The translations under genes and the position numbers were made by a program. Of a stretch of 64,000 nucleotides of DNA, positions 52,008 through 60,783 are shown in pieces. The notes under the pieces are model-generated. The model saw only the letters and a list, made by a program, of their open reading frames with translations. It searched no databases and was not told the origin of the DNA. The DNA is from Truepera sp965215315 (GTDB lineage Bacteria; Deinococcota; Deinococci; Deinococcales; Trueperaceae), in the NCBI GenBank assembly GCA_965215315.1, contig CBDCDB010000008.1:3472001-3536000 (forward strand), read 5' to 3'. How positions within the stretch are numbered: the stretch's first letter is position 1; each line of letters begins with the position of its first letter.

Positions 52008-53369
52008 AGCGTTTAGTTACGGTGTCTCTGCCAAGGCAAAAGTAAGTTGTGAAGCAACTGACCCGACTGACCCAACCAATCCCAATCCTTCCGAGCCGGT
52101 GGTGTGTACCAATCCGGTCGCAATCCCTGACCCAGCGCTCGAAGCGGCTATCCGAAACGGCGTAGGCAAGCAAATAGGCGAGCTTACCTGTGACGATATG
52201 GAAAGCTTTAGGTATTTCGATGCTACCGCCCAGGGCGTCACTGACCTCGAGGGTTTACAGTACGCCGTCAACCTTGACTTCTTAATCCTCAACAACAATA
52301 AGCTAACCACCCTTAGCAGCGTCACCTTCGCCGGGATAACCAAATTAGAAAGGTTGCTTCTCAGCAACAACCCGCTCACCACCCTGAGCAGTGGCACCTT
52401 CGCCGGACTAACTAACTTGATTGCCTTGGCGCTTGACGACAACCAACTAACCACGCTTGAAAGCGGCACCTTTACCGGGTTGACCAACCTAAACGAACTG
52501 GGCCTCGGCAATAGCCAGATCAGCACCCTCGAAAGCGGTGCCTTCTCAGGGCTGACCCGTTTGCTGGACCTAGACCTTAGCGTCAATCAACTAACCACCC
52601 TCAGCAGCGGTGCCTTTTCAGGTTTGACCAATCTGGACTCCTTGAATCTCACCGCCAACCAACTAAGCACGCTCGGTAGCGGTGCCTTTTCCGGCCTAGC
52701 TAACTTGAGGATCTTGAATCTCGGTGCTAACCAGCTGAGTACGCTGGTAAGCGGCACCTTCTCCGGATTGACGAACTTGCAGCTCTTGAGTCTTGCCGCC
52801 AACCAACTAACTTCAGCAACGGTGCCTTCGAGGGATTGACCAAGTTAGACTACTTGAGTCTTGACACCAACCAGCTAAATAGCCTTAGCAGCGTTGCCTT
52901 CGCCGAATTGACGAACCTGCAGACTTTGAGTTTCACCGACAACCAGCTGAGCGATACTGGTGCGCTTTCAACTCTGACTAACTTAGGGAACTTAAGCCTC
53001 AGTGACAACCAGATCGACGATATCAGTCCGCTTTCAGGTCTGACCGCCCTACGGGGCTTGAGCCTTACCAACAATCAGCTAAGCGATATTAGCCCGCTTG
53101 AGGGTTTAACGAAGCTGCGGAACGCGTACCTCGATAACAATCAAATCAGCGACGTCAGCCCCTTTGAGGGTTTGACTGAGTTGAAAGAGTTGAGCCTTAC
53201 TAACAATCAAATTAGCAATATCAGCCCGTTTAAGAGTTTGGTCAACTTGTTCAACTTAAGCCTTGACTACAACCAGGTGAATGAACTCGAAAGCGATACC
53301 TTCGCTGGAATGACCAGGTTAGAGAGGTTGTATTTAAGCTATAACCAGCTGACGACCCTTAGAAACCGT

Positions 53370-53843
53370 CTACAATCTTCTAAGCAGCAGTCGGATGAAG
53401 GCAAGCTGCATCATAGCTAAACTTGAGGAGACGAGCCGTTCACAGTTTTTCCAGAGCCTCCGGCACTTCTCTAACCAGGAGAAGCTGCGTTCCACTACCC
53501 AACGCTTGGGAATGACCACAAAGCTACGCTGGTCACTGCGTTGGGCAACTTCTACCTTGGCAGCGAGTAGGTCTTGGATACGGTTGGCAAAGGTCTCGCC
53601 GGTGTAGCTTCCGTCGACCAGGACTTTCTTAACTGTTGTGAGCTGTGCTTGAGCAGTTCCCAGCATGTCTACTGCCCCGGTTCGGTCGGTCACGTTGGCA
53701 GCCGTAACAGCCAAGGCGTGAGGTAAGCCCTGCGTATCCACAACGATATGACGTTTAATCCCTGAGATTTTCTTGCCCCCGTCATAGCCTTTAACCTGCG
53801 CTGTTTCAGTATTTTTTACCGACTGAGCATCAACAATAACCAT
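53370..53843 (-). CDS. IS5-family transposase, catalytic part
   Basis: A frame starting MVIVDAQSVKNTETAQVKGY, with DDE blocks IVDAQSV, VLVDGSYTG and VVERSFSWLEKCRRL. It has no clear independent start. The frame is open upstream to the run of eight A near 53892-53899, where it can join the N-terminal frame as VLKKQVANERISSG. So it is probably expressed as a frameshift or slippage fusion. Confidence 0.85.
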   Translation of the reverse strand: MVIVDAQSVKNTETAQVKGYDGGKKISGIKRHIVVDTQGLPHALAVTAANVTDRTGAVDMLGTAQAQLTTVKKVLVDGSYTGETFANRIQDLLAAKVEVAQRSDQRSFVVIPKRWVVERSFSWLEKCRRLWKNCERLVSSSLAMMQLAFIRLLLRRL

Positions 53844-54153
53844 ACTCGTGCAGGCTTTTCTGCCACTGCTGATACGCTCGTTGGCGACCTGTTTTTTTTA
53901 AGACCTGACTGAGGATACTTTCGCCTTCGTCATTCGTTTCGCTCCAAATGCGAAAGTAGCGGTGCACAGTTCCGAACTTGGGATAGTCTTTGGGTAGAGC
54001 GCGCCACTGACAGCCCGTTTTGACCACATACAGCAAAGCGTTAAACACCTCATACAGAGCGAGCTTCCTCGGCTTTGTTCTCCTCCTCGCAGATTCTAGT
54101 AGCGGTCTTACCTTTTCAAACTGCTCGCCGCTGATGTCGCTGGGATAGCTCAT
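53830..54153 (-). CDS. IS5-family transposase, N-terminal part
   Basis: A 107-residue DUF4096-type N-terminal domain (MSYPSDISGEQFEKVRPLLE, then NALLYVVKTGCQWRALPKDY, FGTVHRYFRIWSE). It leaves the transposase frame at the A8 run (QVLKKTGRQRAY instead of QVLKKQVANE). The insert is 33 bp inside the element's right end. Confidence 0.85.
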   Translation of the reverse strand: MSYPSDISGEQFEKVRPLLESARRRTKPRKLALYEVFNALLYVVKTGCQWRALPKDYPKFGTVHRYFRIWSETNDEGESILSQVLKKTGRQRAYQQWQKSLHEYGYC

Positions 54154-54517
54154 CGTTATAGTTTGAGGGAGATCGTAGACGGTTTCTTAGTAGCGGTACC
54201 TTCGCCAAGTCGAACAACTTGAAACGCTTGCGTTTCGACCACAACCAGCTAAGCACCCTTGAGAGCGGCACATTCGGAGCGTTACCACTTTTGCTATCCT
54301 TAGACCTCCAAAACAACCGGCTCAGCGATATCAGCGATTTGGTAGAAAGTAGCCAAAGCTTCAGCGCCTTTAGGGTCGAACTCAGCCTATATGACAACTG
54401 CCTTACGAGTACGCAGGCGCAGCAAGATATCCAGGCACTCAAGAACCAAGGTTTTGTCGTCAGCGCCGTCCCCCAAGGCGGAACCCAGTGCTCAAACCAA
54501 CCCTGAAAGGAACCACT

Positions 54518-54670
54518 ATGAACCAAGAACCCGGCAACACGAACCAGCAGACCGCCGCCGCTTCCAATGCTGAACAGCAAAAGCAGCCCTACACCAAACC
54601 TGAACTCGTCGAGCACGGCAGCGCCGCTGAAGTCACGCTCCAGACTTTCTTCGGCTCGTTCTCGCCCTAA
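54518..54670 (+). CDS. Putative RiPP precursor with lasso-type leader motif
   Basis: A 50-residue peptide: a Gln/Asn/Ala-rich N-terminal half, then YTKPELVEHGSAAEVT, which fits the lasso-peptide leader consensus Y-x2-P-x-L-x3-G-x5-T exactly. Only nine residues follow after the next Leu (QTFFGSFSP), with no Asp or Glu that could close a lasso ring. The ATG has AAAGGA 6 bp upstream, and a terminator follows. No B, C or E processing genes are in the window. It may be an orphan precursor, a non-lasso RiPP, or a chance likeness. Confidence 0.6.
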   Translation: MNQEPGNTNQQTAAASNAEQQKQPYTKPELVEHGSAAEVTLQTFFGSFSP

Positions 54671-54695
54671 GTAACTGTTAAGTAAATGTGCTCGC

Positions 54696-54724
54696 GTGCG
54701 CCCGGTGTCTCTTGCCGGGCGCAC
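54696..54724 (+). terminator. Terminator after the small peptide gene
   Basis: GTGCGCCCGG (54696-54705) and CCGGGCGCAC (54715-54724) form a 10-bp perfect stem with a 9-nt loop; the following sequence CTCTCTTACTTT is only moderately T-rich. Confidence 0.7.
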
Positions 54725-54780
54725 CTCTCTTACTTTGGTCGTTTGCCCACTTGGTCAGGGTGCCGGTCAACACCTCAGGG

Positions 54781-56171
54781 CTAGTCTCCAGAAAGCGAAC
54801 CGACTTCTGGTACAGGAGGTGTGAGCAGCGGCGCGGCCTCGGGTGAGGCGACGAAACGCTCGAGCGCCCCCAACGCCACCGGGTCAACCCCGCTCCCGGC
54901 GTCACGGCGCAGGATATCCAAAGCTGTCTCCGGGCTTAAACCTTTGCGGTAGGGGCGGTCTGCGGTCAGCGCTTCAAACTGATCGGCGACGCTCAGCACG
55001 CGCACTTCAAAGGTCAGGGTGGTGGCCGGAACCGCGCGGTGATAGCCGCGTCCGTCCAAGCGTTCGTGATGCCCGCCCGCAAGTTCAGCCAACCCCCGAA
55101 ACGACTCGACCCGTGACAAGATCAGTTCGCTGTAGGCCGGGTGGCGTTTGATGGCGGCGAACTCAGGCTCGGTCAGCTTGCCCTGTTTGTCTAAGATCAG
55201 GTTGGACACGCCCAACTTGCCGATGTCGTGAAGCAGCGCCGCGCGTGAAAGCCGCCGGAGTTGCGCCCCCGTAAACGTCGCTGCGCCAATAAGCTGCGCC
55301 GCCGTGCCGAGCGTGAAGCTGCGTACCCGTTCGGAGTGCCGGTACGTCCGCGGCGATTTGGCGTCGATCACGCGGGCAAAGGCCTCGGCAATCCGGTCGA
55401 GCTGCGCGTCGTCAGAAGGGAGAATGCGTTCACGGGGCTCGAGCGCCCGGATGCGGGTCTCGAGCCCGGGCGTTCCCAAAACCCGTTACGCGCCTGCACT
55501 TTCTCAAAAGCGGCGACGACCTCGGGGTCGAACCAGCTCTCTGAGCGGGCTGCGGCAACCTCCCTAGCCGCGCCTGCACCGGCGTTACCGTAAAAAATCT
55601 CGGTCGTTTGTGACAGACATAAAATCCGGCTCAGCAGCGGGATGGCTGCGCCCACCAGCTTGTAGGGGTGTCCGTTACCGTCCCAGTGTTCGTTCAGGGC
55701 GCGTATAGCCGCCGTTTCTCCGGAAAACCCCATCTGCCGCGCGATGTCAGCGCCTCGTTCACAGCGAACTTGCATGATCGCCGTTTGCCCCCCGTAGCGC
55801 CCCAAGCTTACGTCAACGATGTGTTTAAGGCGGCGGTGGAGCGGCGCGGCGCTCCCGGCGTGAGCTATAACAAACAGCAAGCCTTCTTTAAGATTGTCGA
55901 GGTCAACGAGCTTAAAGGCGCGTTTGACTCTGAAGTCTTCAGCGCCGAAGGTTTAACTAAGTTTGGCGGCTGTGCTCGAGCACCCCAGATCTTTTAACAA
56001 GAGCGCGTAGCAGAGGTCGGACAGGTCTTGTGCGTCAAGCCTCAGCTCCGCGCCGATCGCCATCCCGATCAGGCAGCTCCGCAGCGCGTGGCCTTCAGGT
56101 TGCCCCTCGGTGATGTCTAACGCATAGGTCATCGCCCCGAAAACTTCGGAGAGCCTTAACGTTCCTACCAT
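54781..56171 (-). pseudogene. HD-GYP domain protein, two lesions
   Basis: Read from 56171: VGTLRLSEVFGAMTYALDIT, then the degenerate first HD-like domain, then TAA (55953-55955) inside AAKLS-TFGAEDFRVKRAF. The same frame goes on through GADIARQMGFSGETAAIRAL and NEHWDGNGHPYKL to about 55480, where a 1-bp shift moves to the frame with the HD-GYP core: ALLHDIGKLGVSNLI, HHERLDGRGYHRA, TADRPYRKGLS. HD-GYP enzymes hydrolyse cyclic di-GMP. The start has TATGAT 6 bp upstream (leaderless). Both lesions must be reversed for a working protein. Confidence 0.85.
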
Positions 56172-56469
56172 AGCACTATCATAAAACGGCGCAGGTCTGG
56201 AGGTTAGTGAGGTGTAAGGGATATCGGTAAGCTCCTCCAGACAGTGCAGCGTACTAAAAAGAGTATGGTGGGCAAACCCTCACGAAAATCTGATAGAGGG
56301 CAGTCTGAAAGCAGCCGGAGAGTTTTGAAACTCTGGGGTTATCAGCCACATCTAAGTCGGCAGTTGACACCGAAGATAGCCGCTGGAATAGCCGCGCCAA
56401 GCGGTAAAATCCAGCCTAGATACGCGGTCAACCAGAGTAATGCACCCTGTCTACCAAGACAAAAAAGAA

Positions 56470-56493
56470 CCGGAGCCTTTGTATTGGCTCCGG
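56470..56493 (-). terminator. Terminator of tRNA-Pro
   Basis: On the minus strand CCGGAGCC pairs with GGCTCCGG around 8 nt and is followed by TTCTTTTTTG. Confidence 0.9.
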
Positions 56494-56498
56494 TGGTT

Positions 56499-56575
56499 TG
56501 GTCGGGGCGAGAAGATTTGAACTTCCGACCCCGTCGTCCCGAACGACGTGCGCTACCAGGCTGCGCTACGCCCCG
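56499..56575 (-). tRNA. tRNA-Pro (anticodon CGG)
   Basis: 77 nt including an encoded CCA. Acceptor CGGGGCG pairs with CGCCCCG; the D arm is GCGC-AGCCTGGTA-GCGC; the anticodon arm CGTCG-TTCGGGA-CGACG gives CGG, which reads CCG proline codons; the T arm is GGAAG-TTCAAAT-CTTCT. It stands alone. Confidence 0.96.
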
Positions 56576-56623
56576 ACGCAAGAGCTTAGTCTACAAAAGC
56601 GCGGGTGCGGGCGTCAAGCTGCC

Positions 56624-56983
56624 TCAGAGTGAAAAGGCGGGCAAAAGTGGCGTCGTTAGGAGTCGTCCGGAGGCAATCTGCACGCCAACCAAGACCAGCA
56701 CCAAAACGCCGACCCAGGCTCCGATGACCACACGCCGGTTTTGATTTCTGGCGACGCCGTGCGCGAGCCCGATGGCCGCGATCATAAAAACCGGGTGCCA
56801 GACCGAGACCTGCCGCCCCGATACGGCGTAGAGAACGAGCCCGATCAGTACGTTGACGTCGAGCAAAACCGGCGCAACGCGCTGCAACGCGCCGCGCCGC
56901 CGCAGCGCAACCCAGACAAGTGCCACAATCGGCACAAGCTGTAAAAACTGACCGTAGTAGTTGTGAATGTTGTAGAGCGCCAT
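56624..56983 (-). CDS. Small multi-pass membrane protein
   Basis: A 119-residue protein with four hydrophobic helices (LQLVPIVALVWVALR, VNVLIGLVLYAVSG, HPVFMIAAIGLAHGVA, IGAWVGVLVLVLVGVQI). The N-terminal MALYNIHNYYGQFLQL and the histidine in WHPVFM resemble small cytochrome-type or SirB-like membrane proteins, but I cannot name the family. GGAGGA lies 5 bp before the ATG. Confidence 0.7.
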   Translation of the reverse strand: MALYNIHNYYGQFLQLVPIVALVWVALRRRGALQRVAPVLLDVNVLIGLVLYAVSGRQVSVWHPVFMIAAIGLAHGVARNQNRRVVIGAWVGVLVLVLVGVQIASGRLLTTPLLPAFSL

Positions 56984-57138
56984 AATATCCTCCAGAAGAC
57001 AAACACGACTATAACGCGCGTTTGCTTGTTCTAGGCAGAGCTAATTGTCCCTTATACGTTTAAGCTCTACTATTTTGCCGATAAGATGCGTCTAGAATCT
57101 CGCTCATATCAATAAGTGCGGCTATTCGTTTTATAGTT

Positions 57139-58246
57139 TCACCCAACCAAAGTGCGTCCTGCGTACTGCTCGAGCAAAAATCTTCCGATTTCAACCAGAT
57201 ATGACCCCGTGCCCGTCGCCGGGTCGAGAACAACGACACGCTCGTCGAGCAGACCTTTGGCGACGCCGAGTTCACTTTTGAGGAGTTCGTGTGTCTTCTC
57301 AACCTGGTAACGCACGATTTCTTGTGGCGTGTACCAAACGCCTAAATCTTCGCGTAGTTGCTTGTCAAACTTTTCAAGAAAAGGTTCGTAAAAATACTGA
57401 ACGGCTTGCCCGTTTTCAAAAGCTTGCAAAAATGATTCAGGTTCAACACGTTTAAGTGCTTCGACGGCCCATCCAATAGGCGCTCTGAGATCGGTATTTT
57501 TTAGTCTGCTGGGCGTTGTCAGCTCTTCAAACAGCTCAATGACGAGTGGAACTTGCAGATAGCTCGAGGCTTCGTGGAGTTTAAACGCTTGCCCTTTGCC
57601 CTTTTGCGCCGCACTGACCCAGGCGCTAAAAAGCCCATAAAAAAGTGCCTGTACGACGCTGCTTTGAAAAAACTGCTCCCCGCCGCCCGTTTCAATGCTG
57701 ATACCGAGCGCTTTCTCCAGAGTCACGCAGCGGTTTGAGGCTGGCTTGAGAAGTGGTCTCGAGGCGGTGCAGCGCTTCTTTAGCATATTCGGACAAACGT
57801 TCGGCGAGCGCTTCAGGGTTGGTAATCGGTGTGCGGCGGTCGGCCCAATCGTTTAGAAAGTCATGAAGGTCTGACTCAAACGCCGTGACAACTTCAGAGA
57901 TGGGCTGCGTTAGAAGCGCCTCTTTGGGCAGGTCGAAGCGCCGCACCTCTTGGCCCTGGTCAACCAACCTGAACTCGTAAAAATTTGTCAGCAGCGTGGG
58001 TGCTTCTCTCGAGTACTGCTGCGCTTGTTCCCAACCCTTTTTGTTGTCCAGAGGCGTCTCCAGCGCCTCAGCCTCGATATATCCTTCGATAACACCATTG
58101 ATCTTGATGCCGATGTCGGGTAAGCCTTCAGCGTTACCTTTGGGCCAAGAGATGACCTGAACATCTTTCAGCAAACCTTTAAGCAGATTGACCAGTGTAG
58201 AAACGTAGATATTCTCCGGTGTGCCTTCGCCGCGAAGACGGCGCAT
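57139..58246 (-). pseudogene. Restriction-modification protein (type IIG/ISP-like), truncated and frameshifted
   Basis: The N-terminal part has a PD-(D/E)xK-like nuclease region (GLPDIGIKINGVIEGYIEAE), where the final Lys is replaced by Glu. A 1-bp shift near 57730 moves into the helical spacer (EKALGISIETGGGEQFFQSS) and to methyltransferase motif I, VVVLDPATGTGSYLVEIG. It then stops at 57139 after EQYAGRTLVG, so the rest of the methylase and the specificity part are missing. Intact relatives exceed 1000 residues. It lies about 560 bp from tRNA-Pro. Confidence 0.8.
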
Positions 58247-58390
58247 CTCTTTTAGGTTAAGTTGAGAACACAAAGCAGTTTACCTGACGTTCAGAAATTT
58301 CCCGGGTTAATCCTCAGCTGCAGCGAATGTTTCCAGAGAAGGCTCGAGGCTGGGTTTCATGCGGGTTAAGCTTGGGGCGTAAACTAAACT

Positions 58391-59668
58391 ATGCGCGTAG
58401 TTGACTTTGTCGAACAAAAAAGACGTGGCGAGGCCCATACCGAGGCAGATTTTACGGCGTTTATCAGAGATTATGTGGCGGGTGACGTGCCCGACTATCA
58501 GGCTGCGGCGTGGCTGATGGCGGTCTACTTTCAGGGGATGAATCCTGAAGAGACGGCACATTTAACCCTCGCTATGGCGCACTCCGGCGACGTTTTAGAC
58601 CTCTCAGAGCTGCCGCACACCGCCGATAAACACTCGACGGGCGGCGTCGGCGACAAGACGAGTTTGGTGCTCGCGCCGCTCTTGGCTGCGTGCGGGGCGA
58701 CGGTCGCCAAGATGAGCGGGCGCGGCCTCGGGCACACGGGCGGCACGGTGGACAAGCTCGAGAGCATCCCCGGCTTCCGCGCCGAACTTTCAGAACGGGA
58801 GTTTTACGCGCAAGCACGTAAAATCGGCGTGGTCATCACCGGACAATCGAAAGATTTAGCCCCGGCAGACGGGCTTTTGTACGCGCTCCGCGACGCGACC
58901 GGTACGGTCAGCTCACTGCCCCTTATCGCCGCCTCGATTATGAGCAAAAAGCTTGCAGGTGGGGCGCAGAATATCGTTTTGGACGTCAAAGTCGGGGACG
59001 GCGCCTTTATGAAAACACCTGACGAGGCTCGAGCGCTGGCGGCTACGATGCAGGACATCGGCACGCACGCGGGGCGAAACGTCCGGACGCTCCTGACTGG
59101 AATGTTCGAACCGCTGGGTTTGGCAGTCGGGAACGCCCTCGAGGTTACAGAAGCCGTGCAGACGTTGCGGGGCGACGGCCCGGACGACCTGCTCGCGTTG
59201 TCTTTTGCGTTAGCTGAAAAAGGGTTAGCCGCAGCGGGGCTTGACGCCGACCGGGGTGCTTTGGAAAAGGCGGTCTCGAGCGGGCGGGCTTTTGAGACGT
59301 TTACAGCGTGGATTGCGGCTCAGGGCGGTGATGTGGACGTGTTGGAGAAGCTCGAGACCGCCCCTGAACAGCATTTACTACGTGCAGAACAAGACGGGTT
59401 TGTTGCTGAACTCAGCGCGCTCGCCATTGGGCAGGCGGTCAAAGTTTTAGGCGGCGGTCGGGCACAAAAAGGTGACGTGATAGACCCCGGCGTCGGGGTG
59501 GTGCTGCACGCTAAAGTCGGCACCGAAGTGAGCCGCGGGGAACCGCTCCTGACGCTCTATCACCGGAATAAAGGGTTGGGCGACGCCGTAAACCTTTTGA
59601 ACGGCGCCGTGGTCATTTCAGAAACCCGAACCGAAGCCCCGCCGCTTTTTTTGGACACGTCTGCTTAA
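58391..59668 (+). CDS. deoA: Pyrimidine-nucleoside (thymidine) phosphorylase
   Basis: A 425-residue enzyme with the family signature KHSTGGVGDKTSLVLAPLLA and SGRGLGHTGGTVDKLESIPG, and a C-terminal pyrimidine-phosphorylase domain (GGGRAQKGDVIDPGVGVVLH). It splits thymidine, deoxyuridine or uridine with phosphate in nucleoside salvage. Length and motifs are normal. The ATG is 5 bp after TAAACT with no ribosome site (leaderless). The JAMM protein gene follows 4 bp after its stop. Confidence 0.94.
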   Translation: MRVVDFVEQKRRGEAHTEADFTAFIRDYVAGDVPDYQAAAWLMAVYFQGMNPEETAHLTLAMAHSGDVLDLSELPHTADKHSTGGVGDKTSLVLAPLLAACGATVAKMSGRGLGHTGGTVDKLESIPGFRAELSEREFYAQARKIGVVITGQSKDLAPADGLLYALRDATGTVSSLPLIAASIMSKKLAGGAQNIVLDVKVGDGAFMKTPDEARALAATMQDIGTHAGRNVRTLLTGMFEPLGLAVGNALEVTEAVQTLRGDGPDDLLALSFALAEKGLAAAGLDADRGALEKAVSSGRAFETFTAWIAAQGGDVDVLEKLETAPEQHLLRAEQDGFVAELSALAIGQAVKVLGGGRAQKGDVIDPGVGVVLHAKVGTEVSRGEPLLTLYHRNKGLGDAVNLLNGAVVISETRTEAPPLFLDTSA

Positions 59669-59672
59669 ACGG

Positions 59673-60059
59673 GTGGACACTTTTTGGTTGTCTCGGGCGC
59701 TTCTTCAGCAAATTCAGACGCACGTCGCTGAAGCCGCTCCTGACGAATGCGTCGGACTGCTTTTCGGCTCAGGGCAGGTTGAGCGAGTTTTACGGTTGAA
59801 GAACGTTTCACAAACACCGCAAACCCGGTTTTTTGCCGACCCGCAAACGCTTTTTACGGCGCTACTGGCGGCTGATGGGCGCAGTGAACAGCTTTTGGGG
59901 AGCTATCATTCACATCCCCATACGGACGCGTTTCCGTCTTCAACTGACCTTGCTGGGGCGCAGGGCAAAACCGTTCAGCTCATCGTTGGGCAGGACGCGG
60001 TAAGGGTTTTCCGGCTTTACGGCGGCGTGGCGACGGAACTCGAGCTGAAGCTGCAGTAA
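59673..60059 (+). CDS. JAMM/MPN+ metalloprotease-like protein
   Basis: A 128-residue single-domain protein with the JAMM motif: Glu in ECVGLLFGSG near residue 27 and SYHSHPHTDAFPSSTDLAGA near 80, giving H-x-H and the Asp ligand. Bacterial relatives (Mec+, RadC-like) release sulfide-carrier-protein tails or act in cysteine synthesis; the usual partner genes moaD or cysM are not adjacent. It starts at GTG 4 bp after deoA. Confidence 0.9.
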   Translation: MDTFWLSRALLQQIQTHVAEAAPDECVGLLFGSGQVERVLRLKNVSQTPQTRFFADPQTLFTALLAADGRSEQLLGSYHSHPHTDAFPSSTDLAGAQGKTVQLIVGQDAVRVFRLYGGVATELELKLQ

Positions 60060-60087
60060 GCTCGAGGCTACGTTATAGGAGGCTTTT

Positions 60088-60720
60088 ATGAAGGTAGTCG
60101 TAGCAGGGGCAAGCGGTAAAACCGGACGGCTGGTAGTGGAAAAACTCTTGGCGCGTAGTCAACAGGTTCGGGCGCTCGTGCGGCGTCAAGAGGCGGCGGC
60201 GGAACTAGAAACGCTCGGCGCAGAAACCGTCGTCGCTGACCTGACCGGCGACGTTGCCCAAACGTTGACGGGCTGCGAAGCGGTTGTGTTTGCTGCCGGG
60301 GCTGGCATGGGTGGCGACCCCGAAGAAGTCGATTACCGGGGTGCAGTCAAACTTATCGAAGCGGCGGAGACGCAAGGTATTTCCCGGTTCGTAATGGTCT
60401 CTTCGCTCGGGACAGGGTACGTGGAGCGGATGCCAGAGATGCTCAAACCTTATCTGGTAGCCAAGCACAGAGCTGAAAAGGTTCTGGGGGAGAGCAGCCT
60501 TGCCTACACCACTGTTAAACCGGGCGGCCTGACCGACGCTGCCGGAACGGGTAAAATCACCGTTGCAGAGACCTTGAACGAAAGCGGCATGATTTCAAGG
60601 ACCGACGTTGCAGAAATCGTAACTGAAGTTCTGCTCGGTAACTTGGGCGTCAAAACGTCGTTTGAGGTCGTCAGCGGCGATACGCCTATTGCGGACGCGC
60701 TCTTTGAGTCTCGAGGCTGA
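60088..60720 (+). CDS. NAD(P)-binding SDR family protein (atypical, NmrA/YwnB-like)
   Basis: A 210-residue protein with the dinucleotide site VVVAGASGKTGRLVVEKLL, DLTGDVAQTLTGCEAVVFAA and SRFVMVSSLGTGYVE, as in SDR_a5/YwnB/YhfK proteins (plant Tic62-like). These bind NAD(P)H and act as reductases or redox sensors. AGGAGG lies 5 bp before the ATG. It is 28 bp after the JAMM gene and probably in the same operon. Confidence 0.88.
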   Translation: MKVVVAGASGKTGRLVVEKLLARSQQVRALVRRQEAAAELETLGAETVVADLTGDVAQTLTGCEAVVFAAGAGMGGDPEEVDYRGAVKLIEAAETQGISRFVMVSSLGTGYVERMPEMLKPYLVAKHRAEKVLGESSLAYTTVKPGGLTDAAGTGKITVAETLNESGMISRTDVAEIVTEVLLGNLGVKTSFEVVSGDTPIADALFESRG

Positions 60721-60783
60721 GGGCCTGAGCCGGTGGCGTTCTCTCTTGAAACTCAGCAACGCCGAGAGCGACAAGTTTGGTCT

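Larger units (their letters stand above)
53362..54186 (-). mobile_element. IS5-family (IS427-like) insertion sequence
   Basis: 825 bp, ends GAAACCGTCTACAATCT and inverted GAAACCGTCTACGATCTC, flanked by the 3-bp duplication TTA (53359-53361 and 54187-54189). Both size and target fit the IS427/IS1031 groups of IS5. Removing it rejoins the leucine-rich repeats (LTTL to SSGTFAKSNN). Confidence 0.9.
50531..54506 (+). pseudogene. Leucine-rich-repeat lipoprotein, multiply disrupted
   Basis: The gene begins with a lipoprotein signal (LLLFSTLPLLLAACGQDAQP, Cys after LAA). After a beta-rich domain come about twenty leucine-rich repeats: first 24-residue units (LSSGTFAGLTNLIALALDDN), then 22-residue internalin-like units (ISPLEGLTKLRNAYLDNN), and a C-terminal cap ending at 54506. 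Four lesions break it: an IS630-type insertion (50873-51808), a 17-bp tandem duplication (51974-52007), an indel near 52810 in a repeat, and an IS5-type insertion (53362-54186). Removing each restores one continuous frame. The intact protein would be a surface adhesin-like lipoprotein of about 730 residues. Confidence 0.88.

Noticed and set aside
54518..54670. Calling the small peptide a confirmed lasso peptide
   Set aside because: The core is too short and has no Asp or Glu at ring position 7-9, and no processing enzymes are in view; only the leader motif supports it.
56586..57002. Long minus-strand frame overlapping the small membrane protein
   Set aside because: It is the arginine/alanine-rich shadow of the gene at 56624-56983, which has the ribosome site and clear membrane helices.
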